Numbered from the stretch's first letter, positions 35,104 through 44,215 are shown. The stretch is DNA of 64,000 bases from Caballeronia sp. SEWSISQ10-4 2 (GCF_030464885.1 NZ_JALPRJ010000001.1:302179-366178), one strand, 5' to 3'. Notes: generated by a model not told the origin, from the sequence alone. A program made the numbers and translations.

Positions 35104-36157
35104 AAATACCAGTTTGGCATCGAGGCCGGTCATCGGATTTTTCGAGCGCTACCTGACGGTGTGGGTGGCGTTGTGCATCGTCGGCGGTATCGTGCTCGGG
35201 CAACTGTTGCCGGGCGCGTTTCAAGCCATCGGCCGCATGGAGGTTGCCCACGTCAACCTGCCCGTGGCGGTGCTGATCTGGATCATGATCATCCCCATGC
35301 TCGTGAAAATCGACTTCGCGGCCATGACTCAGGTGAAGAGCCAATGGCGCGGCATCGGGGTGACGTTATTCGTCAACTGGTTCGTCAAGCCTTTTTCGAT
35401 GGCGCTCCTCGGCTGGATTTTCATCCGCCACGTGTTCGCACCGTGGCTGCCGGCGAACCAGCTCGACAGCTACATCGCCGGCCTGATCCTGCTGGCAGCC
35501 GCGCCTTGTACCGCGATGGTGTTTGTCTGGTCGCAACTGTGCAAGGGCGATCCGTATTTCACGCTATCGCAGGTGGCGTTAAACGACTCCATCATGATCG
35601 TGGCCTTTGCGCCGCTCGTGGCGCTCCTGCTGGGGCTATCGGCCATTACGGTGCCGTGGGATACGCTCATTGCCTCAGTCGGCCTTTACATCATCGTGCC
35701 GGTCATTCTCGCGCAGATGATCCGGCGCTCGCTGCTCGCGAAGGGCAACGCGCATTTTCAGCGTCTCGTCGCAAAGCTCGGCCCGTATTCAATTTCCGCG
35801 TTGCTAGCCACGCTCGTGCTCTTGTTCGCCTTTCAGGGAGAGGCCATCGTTCACGAGCCACTGGTCATCGCCATGCTCGCGGTACCTATCCTGATTCAAG
35901 TCTTCTTTAACTCGGGCCTGGCGTACCTGCTCAATCGCAGGCTGGGTGTCGCCCACTGCGTAGCCGGCCCGTCGAGTCTGATTGGCGCGAGCAATTTCTT
36001 CGAATTGGCCGTGGCCACCGCGATCAGCCTCTTTGGATTCCACTCGGGCGCGGCGCTGGCGACCGTGGTCGGGGTGCTCATCGAAGTGCCGGTCATGTTG
36101 CTGGTGGTCGGTGTCGTCAATCGCTCGCAACGCTGGTATGAAGCCAGGTCCGTCTGA
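35090..36157 (+). CDS. acr3: Acr3-family arsenite efflux permease
   Basis: 355 aa with about 10 membrane helices. YLTVWVALCIVGGIVLGQLLPG at the N-terminus, and AAPCTAMVFVWSQLCKGDP containing the conserved Cys of TM4, are Acr3 hallmarks. It extrudes As(OH)3 driven by proton motive force. The ATG at 35090 lies inside the end of arsC. Confidence 0.95.
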   Translation: MSSTENTSLASRPVIGFFERYLTVWVALCIVGGIVLGQLLPGAFQAIGRMEVAHVNLPVAVLIWIMIIPMLVKIDFAAMTQVKSQWRGIGVTLFVNWFVKPFSMALLGWIFIRHVFAPWLPANQLDSYIAGLILLAAAPCTAMVFVWSQLCKGDPYFTLSQVALNDSIMIVAFAPLVALLLGLSAITVPWDTLIASVGLYIIVPVILAQMIRRSLLAKGNAHFQRLVAKLGPYSISALLATLVLLFAFQGEAIVHEPLVIAMLAVPILIQVFFNSGLAYLLNRRLGVAHCVAGPSSLIGASNFFELAVATAISLFGFHSGAALATVVGVLIEVPVMLLVVGVVNRSQRWYEARSV

Positions 36158-36199
36158 TCCAAGGGCTCGCGAACAAGAGGCATAACCGGGAGGCACGTC

Positions 36200-36913
36200 A
36201 TGACAAATGCTGACAGCAATACCTGTTCGCTGTTGTCTGGTTCGGGCGGTTTGCACTGCAACTCGATGCAAGCCTTCATTGCGCTGCGGTTGAGGGCGGC
36301 TCGCGTTTCCGATGACATGAAAAATCTGAACGTCGGTGGATCGACTGCACCGAGTCGACTGCCTTCGTCCAGCGCATCCGCCTCGACGTTGGCCGATGCT
36401 TTGTCTCGCGCGCTTAGCCGGGAATCTGGGCGGCTAGCGGAATCAATGGTTTTGACTGCTACTCCAAGTGAACATGAGAGCGTGATGCGCTTCGTCCTCG
36501 GCGGCACAACGGCGGCCGCAGTACTGCTGCTGGACGTGCCAGTGCTATTTCGGATTCCGCGTTGCGACTGGGAAACCCCGCTCCTGCGAACACGCAATCG
36601 CTTCTCTGACGACGGCATCAAGCTCTATGCGGTTTTGATGAACGACAGCAGTGAACGCAGTCTTTCAGGTGCATTGCGTCGTGTGCGTCATCTCTACCAG
36701 GCTAAACAGTTCGCCCGTTTTTGTGGCACGAACGGCATCGGGCTTCTAACCAACGACGAGACGCCGACCGCTCGAACGGTCGGTGAGACACAAGACGGCT
36801 TGGCCTCGGCGATAGCGTCGGCGTTAATGTCTGCACGTTACTTCTGCTGCGGAGCGTTCCGCATCGGCAAAGCAGACTCCGCGATGGGTATCCATCGCGC
36901 TCTACCCCATTGA
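36200..36913 (+). CDS. Unknown protein of the ars operon (237 aa)
   Basis: A GGGAGG ribosome-binding site precedes ATG 36200, and the stop overlaps the TTG start of the MFS gene (TTGA), so it fits a translated operon member. The N-terminal half is Ser/Ala-rich; the C-terminal half looks soluble (IKLYAVLMNDSSERSLSGALRRVRHLYQAKQFARF). Cys residues occur near both ends. It is not ArsH, ArsO or GAPDH, the usual partners here. The opposite strand is also open over the first half, so some doubt remains. Confidence 0.5.
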   Translation: MTNADSNTCSLLSGSGGLHCNSMQAFIALRLRAARVSDDMKNLNVGGSTAPSRLPSSSASASTLADALSRALSRESGRLAESMVLTATPSEHESVMRFVLGGTTAAAVLLLDVPVLFRIPRCDWETPLLRTRNRFSDDGIKLYAVLMNDSSERSLSGALRRVRHLYQAKQFARFCGTNGIGLLTNDETPTARTVGETQDGLASAIASALMSARYFCCGAFRIGKADSAMGIHRALPH

Positions 36914-38193
36914 GCCGCGTGTCGAGTCCACACGCTGACCTTCGAAGCGGGAATGCCGAGCATGTCGGTCACCGCGCGACATGGGCGCTTGCCATCGCGC
37001 AGCTTGTATCGTGGGGATCGGTTTACTACGGGTTTTCGCTCTTCGTGGTTCCCATGGAGCGGGCGATGGGCTGGAGCCGCACGGAAACGAATGCGGCGCT
37101 GTCGCTCGGGCTCCTTGTCTCGGGTTTCGCGGCGTATCCGATAGGCATCTGGATCGACCACGGCCACGGCAGGAAAATCATGATGGCGGGTTCCATCCTG
37201 TCGACAGCAATGCTGCTGTTGTGGTCACAAGCTCACGCACTGGCTACGCTGTTTGTCGTTTGGATCGGCTTGGGTGTATCGATGGCGGCCACGCTGTACG
37301 ACCCCGTATTCGCTGTAGTGACGCGCGACTACCCCGGCAGTTTCCGCACAAAAATAACGCTCATCACGCTGGTCGCCGGGTTCGCCAGCACGGTCTTTAT
37401 CCCGCTGACGCAAGGCTTCGTAGACTGGTTCGGATGGCGAGGCGCACTAATCGCGCTCGCTGCGACGAATATCGCGATCAGTCTGCCCATTCACGCGAGC
37501 GCGATCAAACGAAATGGCGTGACCGGTGCAACAGCCGGCGACAAGGCGCGGTTGAAGGCTGTGAATATGGCTTCGACGCAACGCGCGCTACGCACGCCGA
37601 CGTTTTGGGCGCTGGCCGTGTGCTTCACGGCGTATTACGCAACCTTCGCTGCGCTGACGTTCCACCTGGTTCCGCTCATGGTGGCGCGCAAGGTCCCGGC
37701 TGGTTGGTTGCTGGCCACGATGGCAATCATCGGTCCGGCGCAGGTGGCCGCGCGTGCGCTCTGGTTCGCCGTTGGACGCAATGTGCGGCCTGCGTTGGTC
37801 GGGTTGACCGTAACAGCGGCATTTCCGGTTTCGGTTCTCGTGCTGCTGTACGCGGGAACCTCACCGTACTTATTGATGCTGTTCGGTCTCGTGTACGGAG
37901 GGGCGAACGGAATGATGACGATCCTTCGCGGAACGATTGTGCAAGATGTGATGTGGACCGAGGGTTATGGGGCCATCAGCGGTTTGCTCTCGGCTCCGTC
38001 GAACATCGCGAAAGGTATCGCACCCATTTCCGCCGCTGCCCTTTGGACAATCCAGCGAAACTACGCGTTGGTCGAGTGGGTGATTCTCGGGGTCTCTCTC
38101 GTGTCGACTGCCGCTTTTCTAGTCGCGATGCGATTCGCCCCTGGTCAACAGTCCGCTGTCGAGCGAGCCGCAACCGGCGGGATGCGGAAGTGA
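36910..38193 (+). CDS. MFS transporter in the ars operon
   Basis: 427 aa, 12 predicted helices. AIAQLVSWGSVYYGFSLFVVPMERAMGWSRTE and YPIGIWIDHGHGRKIMMAG match the oxalate/formate-antiporter-like MFS branch. Several such carriers occur in ars operons and are thought to export organoarsenicals or As conjugates; the substrate is not deducible here. The start is TTG overlapping the preceding stop; GTG 36919 is an alternative. Confidence 0.85.
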   Translation: MSRVSSPHADLRSGNAEHVGHRATWALAIAQLVSWGSVYYGFSLFVVPMERAMGWSRTETNAALSLGLLVSGFAAYPIGIWIDHGHGRKIMMAGSILSTAMLLLWSQAHALATLFVVWIGLGVSMAATLYDPVFAVVTRDYPGSFRTKITLITLVAGFASTVFIPLTQGFVDWFGWRGALIALAATNIAISLPIHASAIKRNGVTGATAGDKARLKAVNMASTQRALRTPTFWALAVCFTAYYATFAALTFHLVPLMVARKVPAGWLLATMAIIGPAQVAARALWFAVGRNVRPALVGLTVTAAFPVSVLVLLYAGTSPYLLMLFGLVYGGANGMMTILRGTIVQDVMWTEGYGAISGLLSAPSNIAKGIAPISAAALWTIQRNYALVEWVILGVSLVSTAAFLVAMRFAPGQQSAVERAATGGMRK

Positions 38194-38219
38194 AAGTCTG
38201 GGAACCATCAGGAGCAGCG

Positions 38220-38657
38220 ATGAAGATACATCCAGCACGCGCAGAAGACTATGACCTCATTCGGGCCTTGTTGGTCGCGAGCGAGCTTCCAGTTGAAGAC
38301 GTAACGGAGAATTCCTCAATCCGGTTTTTCATTGCCGAGTCCGCCGAAGCTAAGCTCGGTGGCTGCATCGGATTGGAAGCGCATGGTCGCGACGGCCTCT
38401 TGCGTTCCCTAGCGGTGCAGCAGAGTTTGCGCGCACAAGGCGTAGGAAGGGCGCTGGTCGACGCTGTACAGGGAGCGGCCGCCACTGCCGGAATTAAGCG
38501 ATTGTGGCTCCTTACCACGACTGCGAACACCTTCTTCCTGCGATCCGGCTACGAAGTCGCCGATCGGGCTGCTGCACCCGGACTAATCAGGCGCAGCCCT
38601 CAATTTGCAAGCATCTGCCCGGCAAACGCCATGTGCATGACCCGAGCACTGCAATAG
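38220..38657 (+). CDS. arsN: ArsN-like GNAT N-acetyltransferase
   Basis: 145 aa. GNAT core with the acetyl-CoA loop LQQ-type segment RSLAVQQSLRAQGVGRALVDAVQ and LWLLTTTANTFFLRSGYEVADR, which matches ArsN2 proteins found in ars operons; ArsN1 enzymes acetylate phosphinothricin or arsinothricin. It lies 26 bp after the MFS gene and is probably the last gene of the operon. Confidence 0.82.
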   Translation: MKIHPARAEDYDLIRALLVASELPVEDVTENSSIRFFIAESAEAKLGGCIGLEAHGRDGLLRSLAVQQSLRAQGVGRALVDAVQGAAATAGIKRLWLLTTTANTFFLRSGYEVADRAAAPGLIRRSPQFASICPANAMCMTRALQ

Positions 38658-38710
38658 CTAATTGACTAGGGATTCTCCGAAACTATCTCGTTGCGCCTCA
38701 TCGCAGAAAC

Positions 38711-39904
38711 CTAACGTCGGTGTTGCTCTGTCTCCGCCGAACCTTGATGGCCGTGCGCTCCATGGTCGTGCTCGTCGCTTTCCATCATTCGCATCATCTC
38801 CGGGCCGCCTGTTCTGTAAAAGACGACCGTCAAGACGACGAACACTGCTCCGAAGATGAGGTTTAGTACGGTGGTGTAGTTGAAGGTGATCGCCGCATCA
38901 ACGATAGCGGTGTGGCGTTCATGTGGTACCCATCCGAGCACCTGAAACAGTATCTCGACAACCAGAGCGGCGGCGGCCATCGCAACGTAAAAGGTAACCG
39001 CTATGAACGCCGTCATCTTGCCACCGTAGTACTTGCGGTAGATGTTCAAAATGGGAAGGATGATGAGATCTCCAAAGATGAACGACGCGACACCGCCGAA
39101 GCTGATACCACCGTTCCACAGGACCGCAGCAAGCGGCACGTTACCCACCGAACAGGTAAACGAGGCAACGGCAAGAAGCGGACCGACGAACGCACCCCAG
39201 ATCATTGCGGCCATCGGATGGCCGACGAGAAAAAATTTTTGCCAAAAGCTGTCTGGTACCCAGGCACCAAGCGCGCCAGCGACAAGCAGGCCCACGCCAA
39301 TGTCTCGCCATAGCATCGTCCAGTTCATCACGTAACTGTGGCTGATTGCTATCCAACCCTCTTTAGAAGAAAGGCGTTGTTTCCAGGTTCCGTGTTGTTC
39401 GCCCATCGACATGGCCGCATGACCCTCCATGCTGCCAGCGATACCCTTCTCGGCTTGCTCGATAGCGTCCTTCTTCAACGGGTCCTGGAGAAAGAACCGA
39501 AAGAGCAGGACCAGAACGATAATCATGATCGGGCCGCCGATGAACTCAGCCGCGGCAAACTGCCAGGAAATCAGCACCCACATCAGTACGCCAAGTTCGA
39601 GCACGAGATTCGTTGCGGCGAACTGGAACGCCATCGCGGCAGTGAAGTCTCCGCCCTTACGAACAATCGACCGTGCCATGGCGACCGCCGCATAAGAGCA
39701 GGAGGATGACGCTGCACCAAGCAAGCTTGCGAACGTGAGCGACCGGGGCGATGCGTCAGGCAGGAGCTTCGACATCTCGGACTTCGAGACAGCGACTTCA
39801 ATCACGGCAGAAAACAGGAAACCTAGACTCAGTCCCCAGAAGATCTGCCACAACATCGTGAAGGACATCCAGAGCGCATGACCGAGGGCAGTGACAATCT
39901 GCAT
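38711..39904 (-). CDS. YraQ/DUF318-family permease
   Basis: 397 aa, multi-helix. Signatures SKLLPDASPRSLTFASLLGAASSSCSYAAVAMARS and VASFTCSVGNVPLAAVLWNGGISFGG contain the paired Cys of the family, to which ArsP (methylarsenite efflux) belongs. The tail is His-rich (DEHDHGAHGH), possibly metal-binding. Convergent with the ars operon, 53 bp apart. Substrate uncertain: trivalent organoarsenicals are a reasonable guess given the neighbours. Confidence 0.85.
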   Translation of the reverse strand: MQIVTALGHALWMSFTMLWQIFWGLSLGFLFSAVIEVAVSKSEMSKLLPDASPRSLTFASLLGAASSSCSYAAVAMARSIVRKGGDFTAAMAFQFAATNLVLELGVLMWVLISWQFAAAEFIGGPIMIIVLVLLFRFFLQDPLKKDAIEQAEKGIAGSMEGHAAMSMGEQHGTWKQRLSSKEGWIAISHSYVMNWTMLWRDIGVGLLVAGALGAWVPDSFWQKFFLVGHPMAAMIWGAFVGPLLAVASFTCSVGNVPLAAVLWNGGISFGGVASFIFGDLIILPILNIYRKYYGGKMTAFIAVTFYVAMAAAALVVEILFQVLGWVPHERHTAIVDAAITFNYTTVLNLIFGAVFVVLTVVFYRTGGPEMMRMMESDEHDHGAHGHQGSAETEQHRR

Positions 39905-40053
39905 CGCAATCTCCTTCTAAGGGCTTCAGTACCATCGCCACGCAGTCGTGAAAGATATGCCGCACGGGATTTCTCGCTCTCGATAGTGCTACCCGGTTTC
40001 AGCGCTTTCCTGCTGTGCCCCCTTTGCGCCGCAGGCTCGCGTGCGCAGCGCCA

Positions 40054-40668
40054 TTAGTTCGTCCTGGCACTGCCTTCGAACAGATACGTCAGGAACTTAG
40101 GTCCCGGAGCGTAGCCAGTGCCGATCTCATCAATCTTGAAGCCAGCATTTTCAATCAGTGACAAAATGGGCCGATTCAGATGACAGCCGCCGCTGATGCA
40201 CCTCCACGCCGGCGTCAAACGGTTCTGCCATTTAACTATGCCCTCTTCCGACGCGAGGCCGTGCTCAACGAATAGAAGCCGTCCAGATGGTTTCAGCACG
40301 CGACGCATTTCTTGAAGTGCGCGATCGGCGTCTGGGATTGTGCATAGGGTCCAGGTGGTGACTACTGTGTCGACACTCCCGCTTTCCAGAGGTATGGACT
40401 CTGCTGAAGCCATCATGAAAGTCACCGGCCGCGGTGCCTGCTTCGCGTTGCGTTTCGCCATCGTCAGCAATTGTGGATCGGGCTCGAGAGCAAGGATTTC
40501 TCTCACTCCGGCTTTGTATAGCGGCAAGTTCAGACCGGAACCCGCGCCAATCTCGAGCACCGTGCCTTCCGCCCTGCCAATGACTCGCTCCCGGTACGGT
40601 CGAAGCATCGCATTGCGCATTGACATGTCGCAAAGCCGCGGCAGGACAACATTGCGGTAGAAGCCCAT
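40054..40668 (-). CDS. Class I SAM-dependent methyltransferase (METTL7-like)
   Basis: 204 aa. SAM-binding motif I VLEIGAGSGLNLPLY, motif II SVDTVVTTWTLCTIPD, and a METTL7-like tail (VEHGLASEEGIVKWQNRLTPAWRCISGGCHLNR). METTL7 enzymes methylate thiols or sulfide. It lacks the three-Cys pattern of ArsM, so arsenite methylation is not supported. Neighbours are a permease and a peroxiredoxin on the same strand. Confidence 0.82.
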   Translation of the reverse strand: MGFYRNVVLPRLCDMSMRNAMLRPYRERVIGRAEGTVLEIGAGSGLNLPLYKAGVREILALEPDPQLLTMAKRNAKQAPRPVTFMMASAESIPLESGSVDTVVTTWTLCTIPDADRALQEMRRVLKPSGRLLFVEHGLASEEGIVKWQNRLTPAWRCISGGCHLNRPILSLIENAGFKIDEIGTGYAPGPKFLTYLFEGSARTN

Positions 40669-40776
40669 TTTTTGATCTCCCTATCCGATGCAGCGTCCAT
40701 GTCGGCGAGCGGACCGCCTCGCCGACATGTTTCGCCGCAGGCCGACCCGCGTTCAGTTGTGCGTGGTGGCCCTTAA

Positions 40777-41430
40777 TTATGTTGGCTGCGTCACCGTCCG
40801 CAGATATGGCTTGAGCGTCTTGAAGCCCTGCGGATATTTCTTCTTGGCATCTTCATCGGACACTGACGTCGGAATAATCACGTCCTCGCCCGGCTTCCAG
40901 TTAACCGGCGTGGCAACCGCATGCTTGGCGTTCAACTGAAGCGCATCGAGCAAACGCAGCACCTCGTCGAAATTGCGACCCGCGCTCATCGGATAGACGA
41001 GCATTGCCTTGACCTTCTTGTCGGGGCCGATGATAAACACCGAGCGTACTGTGGCATTGTCCGCCGCGCTTCGCTGCCCGCCACTCGCATTCGGGTGAAT
41101 CATGTCGTAGAGCTTCGCGACGTTCAGGTCTGCATCGCCGATCAACGGATAATTCACTGCGTGCCCCTGCGTCTCTTCGATATCACCAACCCATCTTTGA
41201 TGGTCACTGACGGGATCAACGCTCAGTCCAATTATTTGGGTACTACGTTTGTCAAACTCTGGTTTCAGGCCGGCCAGGTAGCCAAGCTCGGTCGTGCAGA
41301 CGGGCGTGAAATCTTTCGGGTGCGAGAACAGGATGGCCCATTTGTCTCCGATCCATTCGTGAAATCGGATCGTCCCTTCAGTGCTTTCGGCCGTGAAATC
41401 GGGTGCTTCCTCGCCTATGCGGATAGACAT
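40777..41430 (-). CDS. 1-Cys peroxiredoxin (Prx6 type)
   Basis: 217 aa. Peroxidatic site HPKDFTPVCTTELG near residue 45, SVDPVSDHQRWVGDI in the middle and the long Prx6 C-terminus (PVNWKPGEDVIIPTSVSDEDAKKKYPQG). It reduces hydrogen peroxide and organic hydroperoxides. Lying in a copper/arsenic region, it probably counters metal-induced oxidative stress. Confidence 0.93.
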   Translation of the reverse strand: MSIRIGEEAPDFTAESTEGTIRFHEWIGDKWAILFSHPKDFTPVCTTELGYLAGLKPEFDKRSTQIIGLSVDPVSDHQRWVGDIEETQGHAVNYPLIGDADLNVAKLYDMIHPNASGGQRSAADNATVRSVFIIGPDKKVKAMLVYPMSAGRNFDEVLRLLDALQLNAKHAVATPVNWKPGEDVIIPTSVSDEDAKKKYPQGFKTLKPYLRTVTQPT

Positions 41431-41510
41431 GTCAAACCTCCACTACTTGCGTGAGTCGGAGTATCCCAGCCGCACCACGGCGGGCACTCCGGGTTGAAAG
41501 TCACGAACAA

Positions 41511-41990
41511 TTATTGTGCGCTTTTTTCGGGCGGGGCCGTTGCGCTTTGGCCGCACGCGGAAGTTTCTGCTTTTGCTTCAACGCCGCGGACGTCGTCCAC
41601 GTCGAGACGTTGTATGCCTTGCAATATTGTGCAACTCGACCGACCATCGCCCGCGCACTGTTGCACGAGTTGATCAAGCGAATCGCGCATGGACGTCAAT
41701 TCGGCTATCTGAGCGTTCAGTTCCGCTACGTGTTTCAAGGCAACCGCTTTGACGTCAGAACTGGCTCGGTCCTCATCTCGCCATAAGGCAAGCAAATGCC
41801 TGACACGTTCAATGGAAAAACCGAGCGCGCGCGTCTGTCGAATGAAGCGCATGACGTGAACGTCGCTTTCCTTATAGATCCGATAGCCGCTCTCGGCGCG
41901 TCCATGTGGTTGTATCAAATCGATACTTTCGTAGTACCGAATCATCTTGACCGACATACCGGTAGCCTTGGCGGCTTCTCCGATGTTCAT
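41511..41990 (-). CDS. cueR: CueR-like MerR-family metal regulator, copy 1
   Basis: 159 aa. Winged helix MNIGEAAKATGMSVKMIRYYESIDLIQPHGR, a long dimerisation helix and the Cu(I)/Ag(I)-binding Cys pair CAGDGRSSCTILQGI (Cys-x7-Cys), as in CueR; a 25-residue Cys-containing tail follows. It would activate 19-bp-spaced promoters. A second homologue lies at 43373-43825. Confidence 0.9.
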   Translation of the reverse strand: MNIGEAAKATGMSVKMIRYYESIDLIQPHGRAESGYRIYKESDVHVMRFIRQTRALGFSIERVRHLLALWRDEDRASSDVKAVALKHVAELNAQIAELTSMRDSLDQLVQQCAGDGRSSCTILQGIQRLDVDDVRGVEAKAETSACGQSATAPPEKSAQ

Positions 41991-42168
41991 ACGATCTCTC
42001 CTTTACTACTGCGAGCAGATTAACCCGCGTGGTTGTTTTCGACGGCGGCCGGCGCTTGAGCAAGAGCGTGCCTCCAAAGCGGCCTTGGCAATATCTCGCG
42101 TAGGGCTTCATGCTGGGCGAGCGCACACGATGACGCGCTCGCCCAAGATGAAACTCCGCTGCGAATCG

Positions 42169-42417
42169 CTACTTCGCGATACGCGATTGCGGCTGCTGGT
42201 CCTGAGCCGTCTCGCTTGGGCGCGAGCCTTGATCGTCCTTGCTATGGCTCATGCTTTTCATCATGAAGAACATGGACAACGGGCACAGCAGGAACAACAG
42301 GAATGGTCCACCGCTCAATACGAGTGTTCGGAACTGAGGGAACGCCGCGTAAGCCGCGGCTAGTACAACGAACAGGACGGCTCCTGAGGCGATCATCGTT
42401 TTCATATTGCATTTCAT
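42169..42417 (-). CDS. DUF2933 small membrane protein
   Basis: 82 aa with two hydrophobic segments (MIASGAVLFVVLAAAYAAF and GGPFLLFLLCPLSMFFMM) and a hydrophilic tail. The LCPLSMFFMM motif with Cys and Met is the DUF2933 signature, a family found in copper-resistance clusters. ATG 42405 is an alternative start. Function unknown. Confidence 0.75.
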   Translation of the reverse strand: MKCNMKTMIASGAVLFVVLAAAYAAFPQFRTLVLSGGPFLLFLLCPLSMFFMMKSMSHSKDDQGSRPSETAQDQQPQSRIAK

Positions 42418-42473
42418 GGTGTTGCTCCTATTTCAAATTCGGGAGAATGCTCGCGCGTACGAGCACTGCCGTG

Positions 42474-42761
42474 TTATTTCGCGGGCGGTGTCTGGATCTT
42501 GTCGGCGTACTTGAGCATGATGTCGCCCATCGCCTTCATCATTTCACCGTGCATTTGCATCGCGAATTTTTCGTTGCCTGGAGGGAGTTGCCCCATCATC
42601 GGGCAGTTGCTCATCATCCCTTTGCCCATCATTCCATCGCCCATCATGGCGCTGCCGTGGTCGTGCATGGCTGGTTGCGACGCACTGGCCGCGGCGCTCA
42701 ATCCACTCGCGCCCAAAAGCGCAAAGGCCAGTGACATCGTGGCTAAACGTTTGGTGTTCAT
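42474..42761 (-). CDS. Met/His-rich periplasmic protein (95 aa)
   Basis: Signal peptide of about 25 residues, then a dense Met cluster (MHDHGSAMMGDGMMGKGMMSNCPMM), as in CopC/CopK/PcoE-type Cu(I)-binding periplasmic proteins, then a helical tail. It probably sequesters Cu(I) or Ag(I) in the periplasm. In line with other minus-strand copper genes. Confidence 0.75.
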   Translation of the reverse strand: MNTKRLATMSLAFALLGASGLSAAASASQPAMHDHGSAMMGDGMMGKGMMSNCPMMGQLPPGNEKFAMQMHGEMMKAMGDIMLKYADKIQTPPAK

Positions 42762-42939
42762 ATCGATTTCCTTGGCCTCTCCCTAAGTCGGGAGTAGGGC
42801 CGTCTGTTTATGTTCCCGTGGCGTCGCGCTAAAAACGCTTGACGCGATCCGGCGAGCCGAATCATCGACGTGCTGGCACGCAACCGTGCGGCGAGCTGAC
42901 GCTGCGCGTACGATCTAATGCCTAATCGCTGGAGGGGTG

Positions 42940-43314
42940 TTACAGAACTTGCGGCGGACGCTGCGGAAGATCAGGAATGAACTGCGCAAACGCAGTGGCG
43001 TCGAATGACGCGTAGACCGATGTAGAGGGAGCTGGGACGAGCACGATCGAATGGGACGATATCGCCGCAGGCGTGCAGGCAAGGCTACCGGTGCTGCCGT
43101 GGCAATCGAGCTGATGCGTGGCCGATACAGCGGTGTCCAGGTGCGCTGCCCCTGCTGAGGCAACCGCATGCGGGACCGCCGAGTGATGCAGTGGCGTATG
43201 GGATGCGGCCATGGCCGATGAAACTTGCGGGCAAATCAATACTGGCGTGGCGAAGCCCGTCAAAGGCAGCCACGCAATCAAGAAGCACAGTAGTAATTTA
43301 ACGACGCGTTTCAC
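42940..43314 (-). CDS. CzcI-like exported protein with C-terminal RPPQxL motif, copy 1
   Basis: 124 aa: signal peptide (MKRVVKLLLCFLIAWLPLTGFA), a His/Ala-rich middle with scattered Cys, and the ending FIPDLPQRPPQVL. The same type of ending occurs at 46329-46694 (RAPDGLWRPPQSL) and 56776-57138 (FIPEPPQRPPQAL). The layout resembles CzcI-type small periplasmic proteins linked to heavy-metal RND pumps. Directly downstream of the MerR gene. Confidence 0.65.
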   Translation of the reverse strand: MKRVVKLLLCFLIAWLPLTGFATPVLICPQVSSAMAASHTPLHHSAVPHAVASAGAAHLDTAVSATHQLDCHGSTGSLACTPAAISSHSIVLVPAPSTSVYASFDATAFAQFIPDLPQRPPQVL

Positions 43315-43372
43315 GAGATGTAGATTTCTGAATAGCTGTTCAGTTACAGATGCACTTGTTCCTGGATCTGGA

Positions 43373-43825
43373 TTACACCGCGAACGCCGCGCTGCGGGTC
43401 GCCGGCTTTCCTTTCAAGTTCAGACCTTGCCGCACGGCGGGTCCACTTATTCCATCCAATATAGGGCAACCCGGCCGCATGTCGCCCGCGCAATGTCGCG
43501 AGAGGTTAGCGAGCGTGTCACGCATCACCACCAGTTCCGCAATGCGAGTGTTCAACTCGCCGATATGGTGCGCGGCGATCGTCTTTACTTCGGCGCTCGC
43601 GCGGTCCTGATCCAACCATAACGAAAGCAGTTGCCTGATCTGCTCGATCGGGAATCCCAAGGTGCGGGCTTGCCGGATGAAGCGCAGCACATGAACGTCA
43701 GAGTCTCTGTAGATCCGGTAGCCACTATCTGTGCGACCAGCGGCCTCCACCAGATCGATGCTCTCATAGTAGCGGATCATTTTCGCCGTGACGCCCGAGG
43801 CGCTCGCCGCTTGTCCGATGTTCAT
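43373..43825 (-). CDS. cueR: CueR-like MerR-family metal regulator, copy 2
   Basis: 150 aa from MNIGQAASASGVTAKMIRYYESIDLVEAAGR, with the Cys-x7-Cys metal site CAGDMRPGCPILDGI. Closely similar to copy 1 at 41511-41990. It lies directly downstream of a minus-facing promoter with a 19-bp spacer (43958-43988), so probably autoregulates and also controls the plus-facing promoter at 44036. ATG 43837 is an alternative start. Confidence 0.9.
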   Translation of the reverse strand: MNIGQAASASGVTAKMIRYYESIDLVEAAGRTDSGYRIYRDSDVHVLRFIRQARTLGFPIEQIRQLLSLWLDQDRASAEVKTIAAHHIGELNTRIAELVVMRDTLANLSRHCAGDMRPGCPILDGISGPAVRQGLNLKGKPATRSAAFAV

Positions 43826-43957
43826 CTCGCACCTCATACGTTAAGTCACTGCGGTGTGGTAAAGGCAGGTCGAGCCTGTGTCAAAGCGCCAGATCGCATG
43901 TTCCACACATTAGCTACGGGAAACCCTCGGGCCACTGCCCGTTGATTTCTAATTTTT

Positions 43958-43988
43958 ACTCTAGACCTTCCAGTTACGGGAATGTCAA
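43958..43988 (-). promoter_or_regulatory. MerR-type promoter facing the CueR-like gene
   Basis: On the minus strand: TTGACA (43988-43983), a 19-bp spacer, TAGAGT (43963-43958). The spacer centres on the dyad GACCTTCC-N7-GGAATGTC. A 19-bp spacer is the mark of promoters that need MerR-type untwisting. Confidence 0.75.
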
Positions 43989-44035
43989 GGTTTTTTTGGT
44001 GTTGGGTGACAGCTTAAAAACTCGCTCCGCGGCCC

Positions 44036-44066
44036 TTGACACTCCAGTGACGGGAGTGTTTAGACT
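44036..44066 (+). promoter_or_regulatory. MerR-type promoter facing the plus-strand copper genes
   Basis: TTGACA (44036-44041), 19-bp spacer, TAGACT (44061-44066), with the dyad ACACTCC-N7-GGAGTGT. Similar but not identical to the minus-facing operator 48 bp away. Confidence 0.8.
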
Positions 44067-44215
44067 CCGCTCCATTGTCAGATAACGCATGGCGTAGGCC
44101 AGCGAAGTGGCGAAACGTCCGTGGATACACCCGAACCGCGAGCGCGCCTTTCTTGATCGCTCCGAATGGTAAGACCGGCGGTGATCAAGCAAGCCAACGA
44201 GTAGAGGCGAAAGAG

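Noticed and set aside
35896..36621. Minus-strand 241-aa frame over the acr3 end and the unknown ars gene
   Set aside because: The first part is antisense to Acr3; no ribosome-binding site. The plus frame has GGGAGG and an operon position.
36981..38657. 558-aa plus-strand frame over the MFS gene and ArsN
   Set aside because: Out of frame with the MFS protein for most of its length; only its end (38220-38657) is the real ArsN gene.
40054..40668. ArsM arsenite methyltransferase
   Set aside because: A SAM methyltransferase next to an ars operon, but it lacks the conserved Cys set of ArsM and matches the METTL7-like pattern better.
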